In this document: positions 36,499 to 44,114 of the stretch, in pieces | Layout: every line of letters starts with the position of its first letter | Numbering within the stretch: the first letter of the stretch is position 1 | DNA from: Aurantibacillus circumpalustris | GTDB taxonomy: Bacteria > Bacteroidota > Bacteroidia > B-17B0 > Aurantibacillaceae | Direction: 5' to 3' | Assembly (NCBI RefSeq): GCF_029625215.1 | Contig: NZ_CP121197.1 | Span: 1,550,001-1,614,000, forward strand | DNA: 64,000 nt | Translations under genes and position numbers: made by a program | The notes under the pieces: model-generated | Databases searched by the model: none | What the model was told of the DNA's origin: nothing | What the model saw: only the letters and a program-made list of their open reading frames with translations

Positions 36499-37842
36499 AT
36501 GGGATGTAGTAGCGGCGGATGTGGAACCACAACAAATGGGATTCCGGCAGGATGTAATAATAATGGATCTTGTGGTACATCAGACGGATGTAATAAGTTG
36601 ACGGTTTTTGACTGGTTGGGGAACATGAGTTTACCTGATGGACAAAAATCTTTTGATATAGTGGAGGTTCGGTTTAAGAATTCGCGTAAGGAATTCTTTA
36701 GAAATACCAATAATCTTACTTTAAATGTAGGTGATGCCATTGCTGTGGAAGCAACATCGGGCCATGATATGGGAACCGTTTCCTTAACAGGAGAATTAGT
36801 TCGTCTTCAGCTTAAAAAGCGCAATGTTAATTTCGATAGTGAGGAGATTAAGAAGGTTTACCGTAAGGCAAAGCAAGCAGATATTGATAAATGGAAAGAA
36901 GCTCAGGCATTGGAGACGAATACTATGTACAGAGCGCGGACCATAGCTTTGAAGCTTGGACTCGAAATGAAACTGAGCGATGTGGAATTTCAGGGCGATA
37001 AGTCAAAAGCGGTTTTTTATTATACAGCCGATGCGCGTGTTGACTTTCGTGAACTGATTAAAGTACTTGCAGACGAATTCAGAGTGCGAATTGAAATGCG
37101 TCAGATTGGTGCACGTCAGGAGGCTTCGCGTTTAGGTGGAATTGGTTCTTGTGGAAGAGAATTGTGCTGTAGTACCTGGCTTACCGATTTTAGAACTGTA
37201 AACACGAGCGCTGCTAGATATCAGCAATTGTCTTTAAATCCTTTAAAATTAGCTGGTCAGTGTGGTAAACTTAAATGTTGTTTGAATTACGAGTTAGATA
37301 GTTATATCGATGCTTTAAAAGAATTTCCAGATCTGGAAGGAAAAAAATTACTTACCAAAAAAGGTGACGCGTTTTTACAAAAGACAGATATTTTTAAACG
37401 CATGATGTGGTTCAGCTACCGTAGCGAACCAGGTGTTTTTATTCCAATGGACGTAAAAGCGGTGCATGCTGTGTTGGAAGCCAACGCAAAAGGAGAAACT
37501 CCTGAAGCTTTAACCCCAACATTTAAAGTAACCGAGAAAGTAGTTGTTGTTGAACCTCTTTTTGAAAATGTGGTTGGACAGGATAGTCTTACACGTTTTG
37601 ATAGAAAAGGTGGTAAGAAACCAAACTTTAAACAGAACAGAAATAAAAATAACCCAAAAGGAAATCCTAATAAAGATCCAGATCAAAAACCAAAAGTTCA
37701 GGGTCAAAAAAAGCAACAAGCAAAGCCAAACGCTCGTCCGCAAGGCAAACCGAATAATACTAAACCGGGAGATAAACCCCGTCCGCAAAATAGAAAACCA
37801 AACTCTCCAAGAAATGATAATAAACCGAATAATCCGCAATAA
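36499..37842 (+). CDS. ricT: RicT/PSP1 (YaaT) homologue with Cys-rich N-terminus and basic tail
   Basis: A 447-residue protein. The core (about 45-320) is the PSP1/RicT domain, with Cys motifs at C218, C223-C224 (GSCGRELCCSTW) and C255, C260-C261 (CGKLKCCLNYE). In the Ric complex of Bacillus these proteins hold Fe-S clusters and act with RNase Y in RNA maturation; the role in Bacteroidota is not established here. The N-terminus adds a Cys/Gly-rich stretch (MGCSSGGCG, PAGCNNNGSCG). The C-terminus (from about 370) is a low-complexity Lys/Asn/Pro/Gln tail, possibly RNA-binding. gldH starts inside its 3' end. Confidence 0.88.
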   Translation: MGCSSGGCGTTTNGIPAGCNNNGSCGTSDGCNKLTVFDWLGNMSLPDGQKSFDIVEVRFKNSRKEFFRNTNNLTLNVGDAIAVEATSGHDMGTVSLTGELVRLQLKKRNVNFDSEEIKKVYRKAKQADIDKWKEAQALETNTMYRARTIALKLGLEMKLSDVEFQGDKSKAVFYYTADARVDFRELIKVLADEFRVRIEMRQIGARQEASRLGGIGSCGRELCCSTWLTDFRTVNTSAARYQQLSLNPLKLAGQCGKLKCCLNYELDSYIDALKEFPDLEGKKLLTKKGDAFLQKTDIFKRMMWFSYRSEPGVFIPMDVKAVHAVLEANAKGETPEALTPTFKVTEKVVVVEPLFENVVGQDSLTRFDRKGGKKPNFKQNRNKNNPKGNPNKDPDQKPKVQGQKKQQAKPNARPQGKPNNTKPGDKPRPQNRKPNSPRNDNKPNNPQ

Positions 37843-38296
37843 GACTTTTCTTTTATTAATCACTGTGAGTATGTTTTTTGCATCCTGCAGAGATGTTGTG
37901 TATAGTGAGTACAAAACGTTTGATAATTATGAATGGGCAGCAAAGGATAAAGCGGTATTTGATTTGGAAATCAAAGACACTCAAACATTAAACAATATTT
38001 ATTTAATGGTGCGTCATGTTGAGTCTTATCAATACAAGAATTTGTTTTTGTTTGTGACTACAAAATATCCTGATGGAAAAGTGTTAACAGATACCATGGA
38101 AGTTATTTTAGGGAATGAAAAAGGTGAATGGTTAGGCAGTGGTTCGGGAGATATTTTTGATTTTAAAGTTCCTATAAAAAAGAATATTCGTTTTCCTTTA
38201 GCGGGTAAATACGAATTTATTTTTGAGCAAGGCATGCGGGTTGATCCGCTTCCGATGGTGATGGATTTTGGGTTTGAAATTGAGAAGAGCAAATAG
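37814..38296 (+). CDS. gldH: Gliding motility lipoprotein GldH
   Basis: A 160-residue lipoprotein with lipobox FFASC (C25). The mature part matches GldH: YKTFDNYEWAAKDKAVFDLEI, VRHVESYQYKNLFLFV and the DTMEVILGNEKGEWLGSGSGD region, ending GKYEFIFEQGMR and MVMDFGFEI. GldH is needed for gliding in Flavobacterium, and the gene also occurs in non-gliding Bacteroidota. The open frame extends upstream, but the ATG at 37814 gives the signal peptide directly. It overlaps the end of ricT by 29 bp in another frame, so both are probably co-transcribed and coupled. Confidence 0.88.
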   Translation: MIINRIIRNKTFLLLITVSMFFASCRDVVYSEYKTFDNYEWAAKDKAVFDLEIKDTQTLNNIYLMVRHVESYQYKNLFLFVTTKYPDGKVLTDTMEVILGNEKGEWLGSGSGDIFDFKVPIKKNIRFPLAGKYEFIFEQGMRVDPLPMVMDFGFEIEKSK

Positions 38297-38329
38297 AGGT
38301 TGAAAATTTCTCAAGGAGTGTCTTAAGTT

Positions 38330-38356
38330 GACACGAATTTCACGAATGACACAAAT
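38330..38356. repeat. Dispersed intergenic repeat, CACGAATT type
   Basis: The text GACACGAATTTCACGAATG followed by ACACAAAT repeats a CACGAA unit and resembles the longer element at 44047-44109. It sits between convergent gldH and thiL, with no open frame of its own. Confidence 0.5.
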
Positions 38357-38402
38357 CTATGGGTCTGTTTAATCAATAACTAATTCGCCCTTATAGTCAA
38401 AA

Positions 38403-39446
38403 CTATTTTAACAAAGCATTCCAACCCTGCGCCTTTAATTCATGCACAGTGCCAGCTTTTGCAACCATTAATTGCCCTTTAGATTCATTAGTCATGTGAC
38501 CAATAATAGTAATGTCCATAGAGTTTTTTATTTTGTCGTAGTCTGCAATATCAACAGTAAATAATAATTCGTAATCTTCTCCACCGCTTAACACACACAC
38601 TGTAGGATCTAAATTAAATTCACGAGCCGTTTCGAAAGTTAAAGGATCAATTGGAATTTTTTCTTCATACAATTCAACTCCAACCTTTGATTGTGAGCAC
38701 AGGTGAAGGATTTCAGAAGAAAGTCCGTCACTCACATCAATCATAGAAGTGGGTTTTATATTCAGACTTTTTAATAATTCAATAATGTCTTTTCGCGCTT
38801 CCGGTTTTAATTGGCGTTCCAAAATATAATCTTTGCCTTCTAAATCTGGTTGAAGCTTAGGATTTTCTTTATAAACTGCTTTTTCTCTTTCTAAAATTTG
38901 AAGTCCCATGTAAGCACCACCTAAGTCGCCACTCACGCACAATAAATTACTTTCTTTCGCACCATCTCTGTAAACAAGATCTTCTTTTTTTGCTGCACCA
39001 ATGGCAGTAATGCTAATAACAAGTCCGCTGGTGCTTGTGGTTGTATCGCCACCAATTAAATCTACATTGTATTTTTTACAGGCGTGCAACATACCGGCAT
39101 AAAATTCTTCCATCGCTTCTAAACTAAAACGACTCGATAAAGCCAGAGAAACAACAATTTGTCGCGGAACAGCATTCATCGCATAAATATCGCTGAGGTT
39201 TACTACCACACTTTTGTAACCCAAATGTTTTAATGGAACATAAGTCAAATCAAAATGAACGCCTTCTACAAGCATGTCGGTTGACACAACAGTTTGTAAA
39301 TCTTTGTTATCAATTACAGCTGCATCATCACCAACTCCTTTAACTGTGGACTCATTCGTAAGTTCAATGTATTGTGTTAAGTGTTTTATAAGTCCGAACT
39401 CACCTAGTTCTGAAAGTTCGGTGCGGGAAGTGTTATCAAAATCCAT
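38403..39446 (-). CDS. thiL: Thiamine-monophosphate kinase
   Basis: A 347-residue enzyme of the PurM/ThiL fold that phosphorylates thiamine monophosphate to thiamine diphosphate. Motifs: ELGEFGLIKHL at the N-terminus, GVGDDAAVID (ATP/Mg site), STDMLVEGVHFD, the LIGGDTT motif, then IDVSDGLSSEI and SGGEDYELLFTV. Length is normal. It follows phhB by one base and folB further upstream, forming a minus-strand vitamin/pterin cluster. Confidence 0.94.
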   Translation of the reverse strand: MDFDNTSRTELSELGEFGLIKHLTQYIELTNESTVKGVGDDAAVIDNKDLQTVVSTDMLVEGVHFDLTYVPLKHLGYKSVVVNLSDIYAMNAVPRQIVVSLALSSRFSLEAMEEFYAGMLHACKKYNVDLIGGDTTTSTSGLVISITAIGAAKKEDLVYRDGAKESNLLCVSGDLGGAYMGLQILEREKAVYKENPKLQPDLEGKDYILERQLKPEARKDIIELLKSLNIKPTSMIDVSDGLSSEILHLCSQSKVGVELYEEKIPIDPLTFETAREFNLDPTVCVLSGGEDYELLFTVDIADYDKIKNSMDITIIGHMTNESKGQLMVAKAGTVHELKAQGWNALLK

Positions 39447-39447
39447 G

Positions 39448-39732
39448 TTATATTATTTTATCAATAAGTTTTGCCAATTTAAAATCGAGTTCTGTTAATC
39501 CACCGGCATCGTGGGTGTTTAGTTTGATAGAAACGGTATTGTATACGTTTTTCCAATCAGGATGGTGATTGAGTTTTTCTGCATGCAAGGCCACCTGGGT
39601 CATAAAAGTAAATGCAGAAATAAAATCTTTGAATTTAAATTCTTTTTGAATGGCGTTTCCATCCAGTTTCCAATCTTTCAAGTGGTTTAGGTTTTCCTGA
39701 ATTTCTGCGCTGGTATATAAGGATGGTCTCAT
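39448..39732 (-). CDS. phhB: Pterin-4-alpha-carbinolamine dehydratase
   Basis: A 94-residue protein with the family motif [20 protein letters not shown] (catalytic His-His pair) and [18 protein letters not shown]. It dehydrates 4a-hydroxytetrahydrobiopterin formed by aromatic amino acid hydroxylases; bacterial members may also serve in pterin or molybdopterin chemistry. It lies between folB and thiL, one base before thiL, so co-transcription is very likely. No hydroxylase gene is in the window. Confidence 0.9.
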   Translation of the reverse strand: MRPSLYTSAEIQENLNHLKDWKLDGNAIQKEFKFKDFISAFTFMTQVALHAEKLNHHPDWKNVYNTVSIKLNTHDAGGLTELDFKLAKLIDKII

Positions 39733-39776
39733 GCTGTTTTAGAGTGTAAAGTTAGGATTTTTATACTAACATCTTC

Positions 39777-40130
39777 TTAATCCTTTATTTCAACACTCAC
39801 CTTTTCTACGTTACCATTCATGGGCGGTACAAGCTTGGTAACTCTAACGTGTAAAGTTTTTAAAGTAGGAAAAGCGCCTTTTATTTTTGTGTAAATGCGT
39901 TCACAAACTTGTTCAATAAGTTTACTTCGTATGGCCATTTCGGCTTTGCTAATTTCATACACTGTGCAGTAATCAAGTGTTTCGTTAAGATCATCTGTTT
40001 TCGCAGCTTTTGAAAAATCGGTTGTCAGGTATACGTCAACGATATAGTTCCCACCAATTTTTGCTTCTTCTTCAAGGCAGCCGTGGAAGCCGTATAGTTT
40101 AATGCCTTCGATGTTTATGGAGTGTGTCAT
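39777..40130 (-). CDS. folB: Dihydroneopterin aldolase
   Basis: A 117-residue FolB family protein: IKLYGFHGCLEEEAKIGG at the N-terminus (conserved YGFHG), LDYCTVYEISKAEM and a late VRVTKLVPPMNG segment. It converts dihydroneopterin to 6-hydroxymethyl-dihydropterin in folate synthesis. I use the ATG at 40130, which gives the family length; the frame extends to 40202, but that part has no family features. First gene of the folB-phhB-thiL unit. Confidence 0.92.
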   Translation of the reverse strand: MTHSINIEGIKLYGFHGCLEEEAKIGGNYIVDVYLTTDFSKAAKTDDLNETLDYCTVYEISKAEMAIRSKLIEQVCERIYTKIKGAFPTLKTLHVRVTKLVPPMNGNVEKVSVEIKD

Positions 40131-40146
40131 GTTTTGGTTTAAAAAT

Positions 40147-40314
40147 TTAACCACATAGGAGCATAGATTTTTTAATATAAGCCAAGATAAATAAAGGTAC
40201 ACATAGAAACGCTTCGCCAGGCGAAGCGTTTTGCACTATGCTTTTCCTTATTTTTAAAGACGGGCCGATTCCTTCTATGTGTCTATCCCGAGACAAGCTC
40301 GGGACAAGTTGTGG
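40147..40314. repeat. Structured intergenic repeat, CCACATAG type, with inner hairpins
   Basis: The left arm TTAACCACATAGGAGCATAG (40147-40166) and a right part CTATGTGTCTAT... ending GTTGTGG form an imperfect long inverted repeat. Inside are two perfect hairpins: 40208-40218 with 40220-40230 (AACGCTTCGCC/GGCGAAGCGTT), and CCCGAG at 40287-40292 with CTCGGG at 40298-40303. It fills the folB to TonB-receptor intergenic space. The left arm recurs near 43073 and 48097. Confidence 0.65.
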
Positions 40315-40349
40315 TTTTAGAGTTTGCAATTTATTTTGTTTAATTTCTC

Positions 40350-42869
40350 TTACTTACCAAAATCCAAACCGTCCTGATTTCCTTGCTGTGTATCGGTTCC
40401 TCTTAATTGTTTTGCGCGTTTAAAAATCGAAGCATCCATTTTTCCGAATAAATAAGTAACTGTTAAACGCACATAACGACTTTCTCTTCTTCTTGAAAGA
40501 TCTTGTGTGTAATACGGTGTTTCATAATGCGCGCCCATTACACGACTATTGAATACGTCGCTGAGTGTTGCGTTTACAATCCATTTTGTGCCAAACATTT
40601 TATTAAGTGATATGTCCATTGAATACACAGGTATTGTGGCACCTAACAATAAAATTTTAGGTGATTCATAATTACCGTTTACTTGAAGCGTGATAGCTTT
40701 TGGAAGTTTATAAGAGAGTGTTGCTTTTGTATTAAAAGCAAAACCTTCTGCTTTTACTTCTGGTTCTGTTGCAACTACAAGTCCTTTGATATAAATATAG
40801 AATGCATTGAAATTTACTGTTGCATCAAAGTTTTTAAATACGGTGTATTTAAAGGTGTGTTCCATTCCATAACGAATGCTGTTTTTTCCATTAACTGTTG
40901 TATTTACCAGAACTGTTGGATCTTCTAGGGAAGGATAAGCCACATCTGTAATGGGTTGTTCTTCGTAGCGGAAATAACCAGAACCTAAGTAACTACCTTT
41001 TGTAAATGTTTTGTTGTAATTTAATTCGGCAATGTTTTTAAACTCTGGTTTTAGTTGTGGGTTTCCAATTCTATAATTTTGTTTGTCGGCAAACATTACA
41101 AATGGCATCAATTGGAAAAAATTCGGTCGTTGAATTTTTCTACTGAAATTTACTTGCAACTCTTGATTCTTTTTTAATTTCTTAGAGAAGTAAATACCAG
41201 GAAAAATTGATTTTAGTAAATCTTCGCTGGATGAAGGGTAATTGTATGAGAAAGATTGGTTCTTATCAGTGATGTTTCCTTTGTAGTATGATTGTTCAAA
41301 GCGAAGCCCTGCCTGATAAGAAATATCCCAGAACATTTTGTTGTTATAATTTACGTAAGCAGCGTTTACCATGTCATCTATTACATAGCGATTACTTAGA
41401 ATGGTGTCAGGAAAATAATTTTCTGGAGTAGAAACGGCTCGTGATGTATTGTTTTCGCTAGTTGATTTTTTATAAAAAGCTTTGAGTCCAAATTCCAGTT
41501 TACTTGTTTCGCTATAAGGATTCGTATAATCTAACTGAAAGACATATTGGTCGGCATTACTTTTCCCGACGTTTTTTTGGTAAGTATCCGGAATGGCAAA
41601 TGTATCTGGATTTAGCGTGGAATTGGTAGTAAACAAATAGCCATTGTTCGAATTGGTATGATTGATACTTCCGTCCATAGTCAATTCTTGTCCGATTTTA
41701 GGATAAGTTTTTTTATAAAGAAGCTGTCCATTGTAATGCTGAAACGCAGCATTTTGTTCATTTATTCTTCCGCCGAATAAACGTTCTGTTTTGGTAGCAT
41801 CCTGCACTTGGTATTCTTGCTTATCGTAGGTTTTAAATTGTCCGGCAACGATCATCCCGCTTAAAGTAATGGTGTTGCGGTTGTTGATGCTATAATCAAG
41901 CCCTAGTTTGCCAAAATCAAACATATTCGTTTGACGCACTTTATTATCCTGATTAAAATAACCCGAAGCATTTCCCAAACTATCCAACTGTGTTCTGCGG
42001 GTATAACCTAAGGTGTTATTCATTGCTTGGTTGTGAGAATACATGGAAGTGAAATTCCATTTGCCTTCTTTCACATTTAAGTTTACCATTCCACCATAAC
42101 GATCGCCTGTGCCAATATATGCCATTGCCATGCCATTGTATCCCGGCTTCACATTCTTTTTCATGATAATATTTAGAATACCACCAGTGGCGCTTGCATC
42201 GTACTTTACAGAAGGATTGGTAATAATTTCAACACGATCAATTTGATCAGCGGGTATTTGCTGAAGCGTTAAATTTGTAGGACGGCCATCTACAAATAGA
42301 GTAGGGGCTTGATTCCGAAGCTCGGCGTTTCCATCTGCATCTACAGTAACACCGGGAACATTTTTCATCACGTCAACAGCTGTGCCACCTTTTATCGAAA
42401 TGTCTTTATCGACATTATAAGTTCTCTTATCAATAGACATCACCACGGCATTTTTGTCTGTGGTAATTTCCACTTCCTTTAAAAGTTTTTCGTCTACTTC
42501 AAAAGGAATATTTCCTAAATCCAATTCAATCTTATTTGGCATCTGGATATAAAATTTTGTCTCGTAGGTTTTGTATCCAATTTGGGTGACTCGTAAACGA
42601 AAGCCACCCATAGGGGGCAGCCCTTCAATATTAAATTCACCGTTTTCCTTTGTTAACCCACCGCCAAGAATACTATCTTTATTAAACCATAAAACCACAA
42701 CAGAGCTGTATTCAACCGGATTTTTGGTGTTTGCATCTATGATTTTTCCGTACACACGACCCTTAATGTCTTTCATGGCTTTCATCATGTCTTTGTTGCC
42801 GCCAGCAGGCATCTGAGCGTTTGCAAAAAAGGAAAAAAGGGCCAAGAGAAGAAGTACTAATTTTTTCAT
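40350..42869 (-). CDS. TonB-dependent receptor-like outer-membrane protein (OMP_b-brl_3)
   Basis: An 839-residue protein: signal peptide (1-18, ending FANAQ), a CarboxypepD_reg-like beta domain (about 34-130, VYGKIIDANTKNPVEYSSVV), a plug domain (GTAVDVMKNVPGVTVDADGN, then LFVDGRPTNLTLQQIPADQIDRVEI and YDASATGGILNI), and a C-terminal 14-strand-type barrel ending ESRYVRLTVTYLF with a short tail. The plug fits TonB-dependent uptake or the related OMP_b-brl_3 family, whose ligands are often unknown. Monocistronic on the minus strand, flanked on both sides by intergenic repeat regions. Confidence 0.88.
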   Translation of the reverse strand: MKKLVLLLLALFSFFANAQMPAGGNKDMMKAMKDIKGRVYGKIIDANTKNPVEYSSVVVLWFNKDSILGGGLTKENGEFNIEGLPPMGGFRLRVTQIGYKTYETKFYIQMPNKIELDLGNIPFEVDEKLLKEVEITTDKNAVVMSIDKRTYNVDKDISIKGGTAVDVMKNVPGVTVDADGNAELRNQAPTLFVDGRPTNLTLQQIPADQIDRVEIITNPSVKYDASATGGILNIIMKKNVKPGYNGMAMAYIGTGDRYGGMVNLNVKEGKWNFTSMYSHNQAMNNTLGYTRRTQLDSLGNASGYFNQDNKVRQTNMFDFGKLGLDYSINNRNTITLSGMIVAGQFKTYDKQEYQVQDATKTERLFGGRINEQNAAFQHYNGQLLYKKTYPKIGQELTMDGSINHTNSNNGYLFTTNSTLNPDTFAIPDTYQKNVGKSNADQYVFQLDYTNPYSETSKLEFGLKAFYKKSTSENNTSRAVSTPENYFPDTILSNRYVIDDMVNAAYVNYNNKMFWDISYQAGLRFEQSYYKGNITDKNQSFSYNYPSSSEDLLKSIFPGIYFSKKLKKNQELQVNFSRKIQRPNFFQLMPFVMFADKQNYRIGNPQLKPEFKNIAELNYNKTFTKGSYLGSGYFRYEEQPITDVAYPSLEDPTVLVNTTVNGKNSIRYGMEHTFKYTVFKNFDATVNFNAFYIYIKGLVVATEPEVKAEGFAFNTKATLSYKLPKAITLQVNGNYESPKILLLGATIPVYSMDISLNKMFGTKWIVNATLSDVFNSRVMGAHYETPYYTQDLSRRRESRYVRLTVTYLFGKMDASIFKRAKQLRGTDTQQGNQDGLDFGK

Positions 42870-43072
42870 AATCGTGTTTTAGCTTTTTAGTTAAAAGCAG
42901 GCACAAAATTAAGCTAAAGTAAAGGAATATCAGCGTTTTTTTATCAATGGTAAAAGGGCGTTATAATAGGAAGTGAGGCGGGTTAAATAGTTTGACTTTA
43001 AAGATAAATATAGCAGTTTAACGAGGTGTAAGCTAGAGTCAAATAATAATAAATTAATCGAAACCCAAATTT

Positions 43073-43146
43073 TTAACCACATAGAATCATAGGACCAACT
43101 ATACGCATAAATATAGAGGCGCATAGGTTTGAAGCCTCGCTTCAAA
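43073..43146. repeat. Intergenic repeat arm (CCACATAG type) with inner hairpin, upstream of gmk
   Basis: TTAACCACATAGAATCATAGG at 43073-43093 matches the left arm of the elements at 40147 and 48097. A perfect 8-bp hairpin TTTGAAGC/GCTTCAAA (43128-43135 with 43139-43146) follows, analogous to the inner GCTTCG hairpins there. This lies in the 557-bp gene-free stretch 42870-43426; the rest of that stretch holds the tandem repeat at 43212-43336 and the gmk promoter, and otherwise shows nothing I can name. Confidence 0.55.
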
Positions 43147-43211
43147 ATCTCTGTGTGATTGCATTTCGGTTGATTTGTTATTTTTATGCCCGGAAGGGTT
43201 TTGTTTGTAAT

Positions 43212-43336
43212 AAAAACCTCTGTGCACCTCTGAACCCTCAGTGCCTCTGTGTTGAAATAGCAGAATGCCACTGACATAGAAAAACCTTTGTGCACCTCTG
43301 AACCTCCCGTGCCTCTGTGTTGAAATAGCAGAATGC
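43212..43336. repeat. Two-copy direct repeat of CTCTGTGCC type
   Basis: Copies of 57 bp at 43212-43268 and 43280-43336 (period 68 bp) share AAAAACC(T)YTGTGCACC at their start and a perfect GCCTCTGTGTTGAAATAGC segment near the end, with only a few differences. Each copy contains its own short degenerate repeat of CCTCTGTG/CCTCTGAA. It is not a CRISPR array: only two units and no uniform spacer. It lies about 90 bp upstream of gmk. Confidence 0.75.
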
Positions 43337-43393
43337 GAACTTTTCTGAATATTATTTGTCAATAAAGGGCTAAATTTTGCTTTGATCGATAAG

Positions 43394-43423
43394 TTGTGGA
43401 AATATGGCAGTTTCTTATATTTG
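43394..43423 (+). promoter_or_regulatory. Candidate sigma-ABfr promoter of gmk
   Basis: TTG at 43394-43396, 19 nt, then TATATTTG at 43416-43423 followed by CAG. This is a near-perfect match. Its expected start site is about 43430, which decides against any start codon upstream of 43427 and raises the chance that the second ATG (43442) is used. Confidence 0.65.
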
Positions 43424-43426
43424 CAG

Positions 43427-43999
43427 ATGCACAGTGGAAAAATGATCATCTTTTCGGCCCCGTCCGGATCAGGCAAAACAACTCTTGTTCGCCATATTCT
43501 TAAAACATTTCCTGAGCACATTGCATTTTCTATTTCGGCTACAAGTCGCCCTAAACGAGGGGTTGAGGTAAATGGCAAAGATTATCATTATTTAAGTGTA
43601 GAAGAATTTAAACAAAAAGTCGCCAATAACGAGTTTTTAGAGTGGGAGGAAGTGTATGCAGGAACGCATTATGGCACCTTGCGATCAGCGGTGCAAGATA
43701 TCTGGGCTACAGGCAAAGCAGTTATTTTTGATATTGATGTAGAAGGTGGATTGAATTTGAAAGCCCAGTTTAAAGAAAACGCGTTGGGTGTATTTGTGAT
43801 GCCTCCAAGTATAAAAATTTTAGAAGAACGTTTACATTCAAGAAGTACTGATAACAAAGAAAGTATTGCAAGGAGAATTGCAAAAGCAGAAAAAGAATTA
43901 AAAACTGCTGAGCTTTTTGATGTATTTATTCTCAACGAAGTATTAGAAGAAGCCTGCGTTAAGGCTGAAGAATTAGTAAAAGAATTTTTAGGAATTTAG
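43427..43999 (+). CDS. gmk: Guanylate kinase
   Basis: A 190-residue enzyme (from the ATG at 43427) that phosphorylates GMP to GDP. The P-loop is FSAPSGSGKTTLV near residue 10; the GMP-binding residues lie in SATSRPKRGVEVNGKDYHYLS and VYAGTHYGT; the lid/later signature is DIDVEGGLNLK. The open frame begins at 43382, but those residues overlap the promoter. Starts at 43427 and 43442 are both possible: the first matches the usual M-x-x-GK-start, the second leaves a short leader after the predicted transcription start. Confidence 0.93.
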   Translation: MHSGKMIIFSAPSGSGKTTLVRHILKTFPEHIAFSISATSRPKRGVEVNGKDYHYLSVEEFKQKVANNEFLEWEEVYAGTHYGTLRSAVQDIWATGKAVIFDIDVEGGLNLKAQFKENALGVFVMPPSIKILEERLHSRSTDNKESIARRIAKAEKELKTAELFDVFILNEVLEEACVKAEELVKEFLGI

Positions 44000-44046
44000 C
44001 AATAAGAATTCCGCTAAGTTCATCTTGGGGGGTTCTTAGTTTTTGA

Positions 44047-44109
44047 GCCACTAATTACACGAATTGGCACGAAGGGATCTTGTTAGTGAAAATTAGTGTA
44101 ATTACTGGC
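44047..44109. repeat. Long imperfect hairpin, CACGAATT type
   Basis: A 27-bp arm at 44047-44073 (GCCACTAATTACACGAATT, then ggCACGAA) pairs imperfectly with 44083-44109, whose reverse complement reads GCCAGTAATTACACTAATT then ttCACTAA, with only a few mismatches and a loop of about nine bases. It lies between the convergent ends of gmk and the DUF349 gene. There is no T run, so it is not a simple terminator. Confidence 0.7.
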
Positions 44110-44114
44110 ACGAT

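Noticed and set aside
43212-43336. Possible CRISPR array
   Set aside because: Only two units, imperfect, with an 11-bp gap and no cas genes nearby.
42930-43578. Minus-strand open frames across the region upstream of gmk
   Set aside because: They translate the repeats and the antisense of gmk; composition and lack of recognisable domains indicate chance frames.
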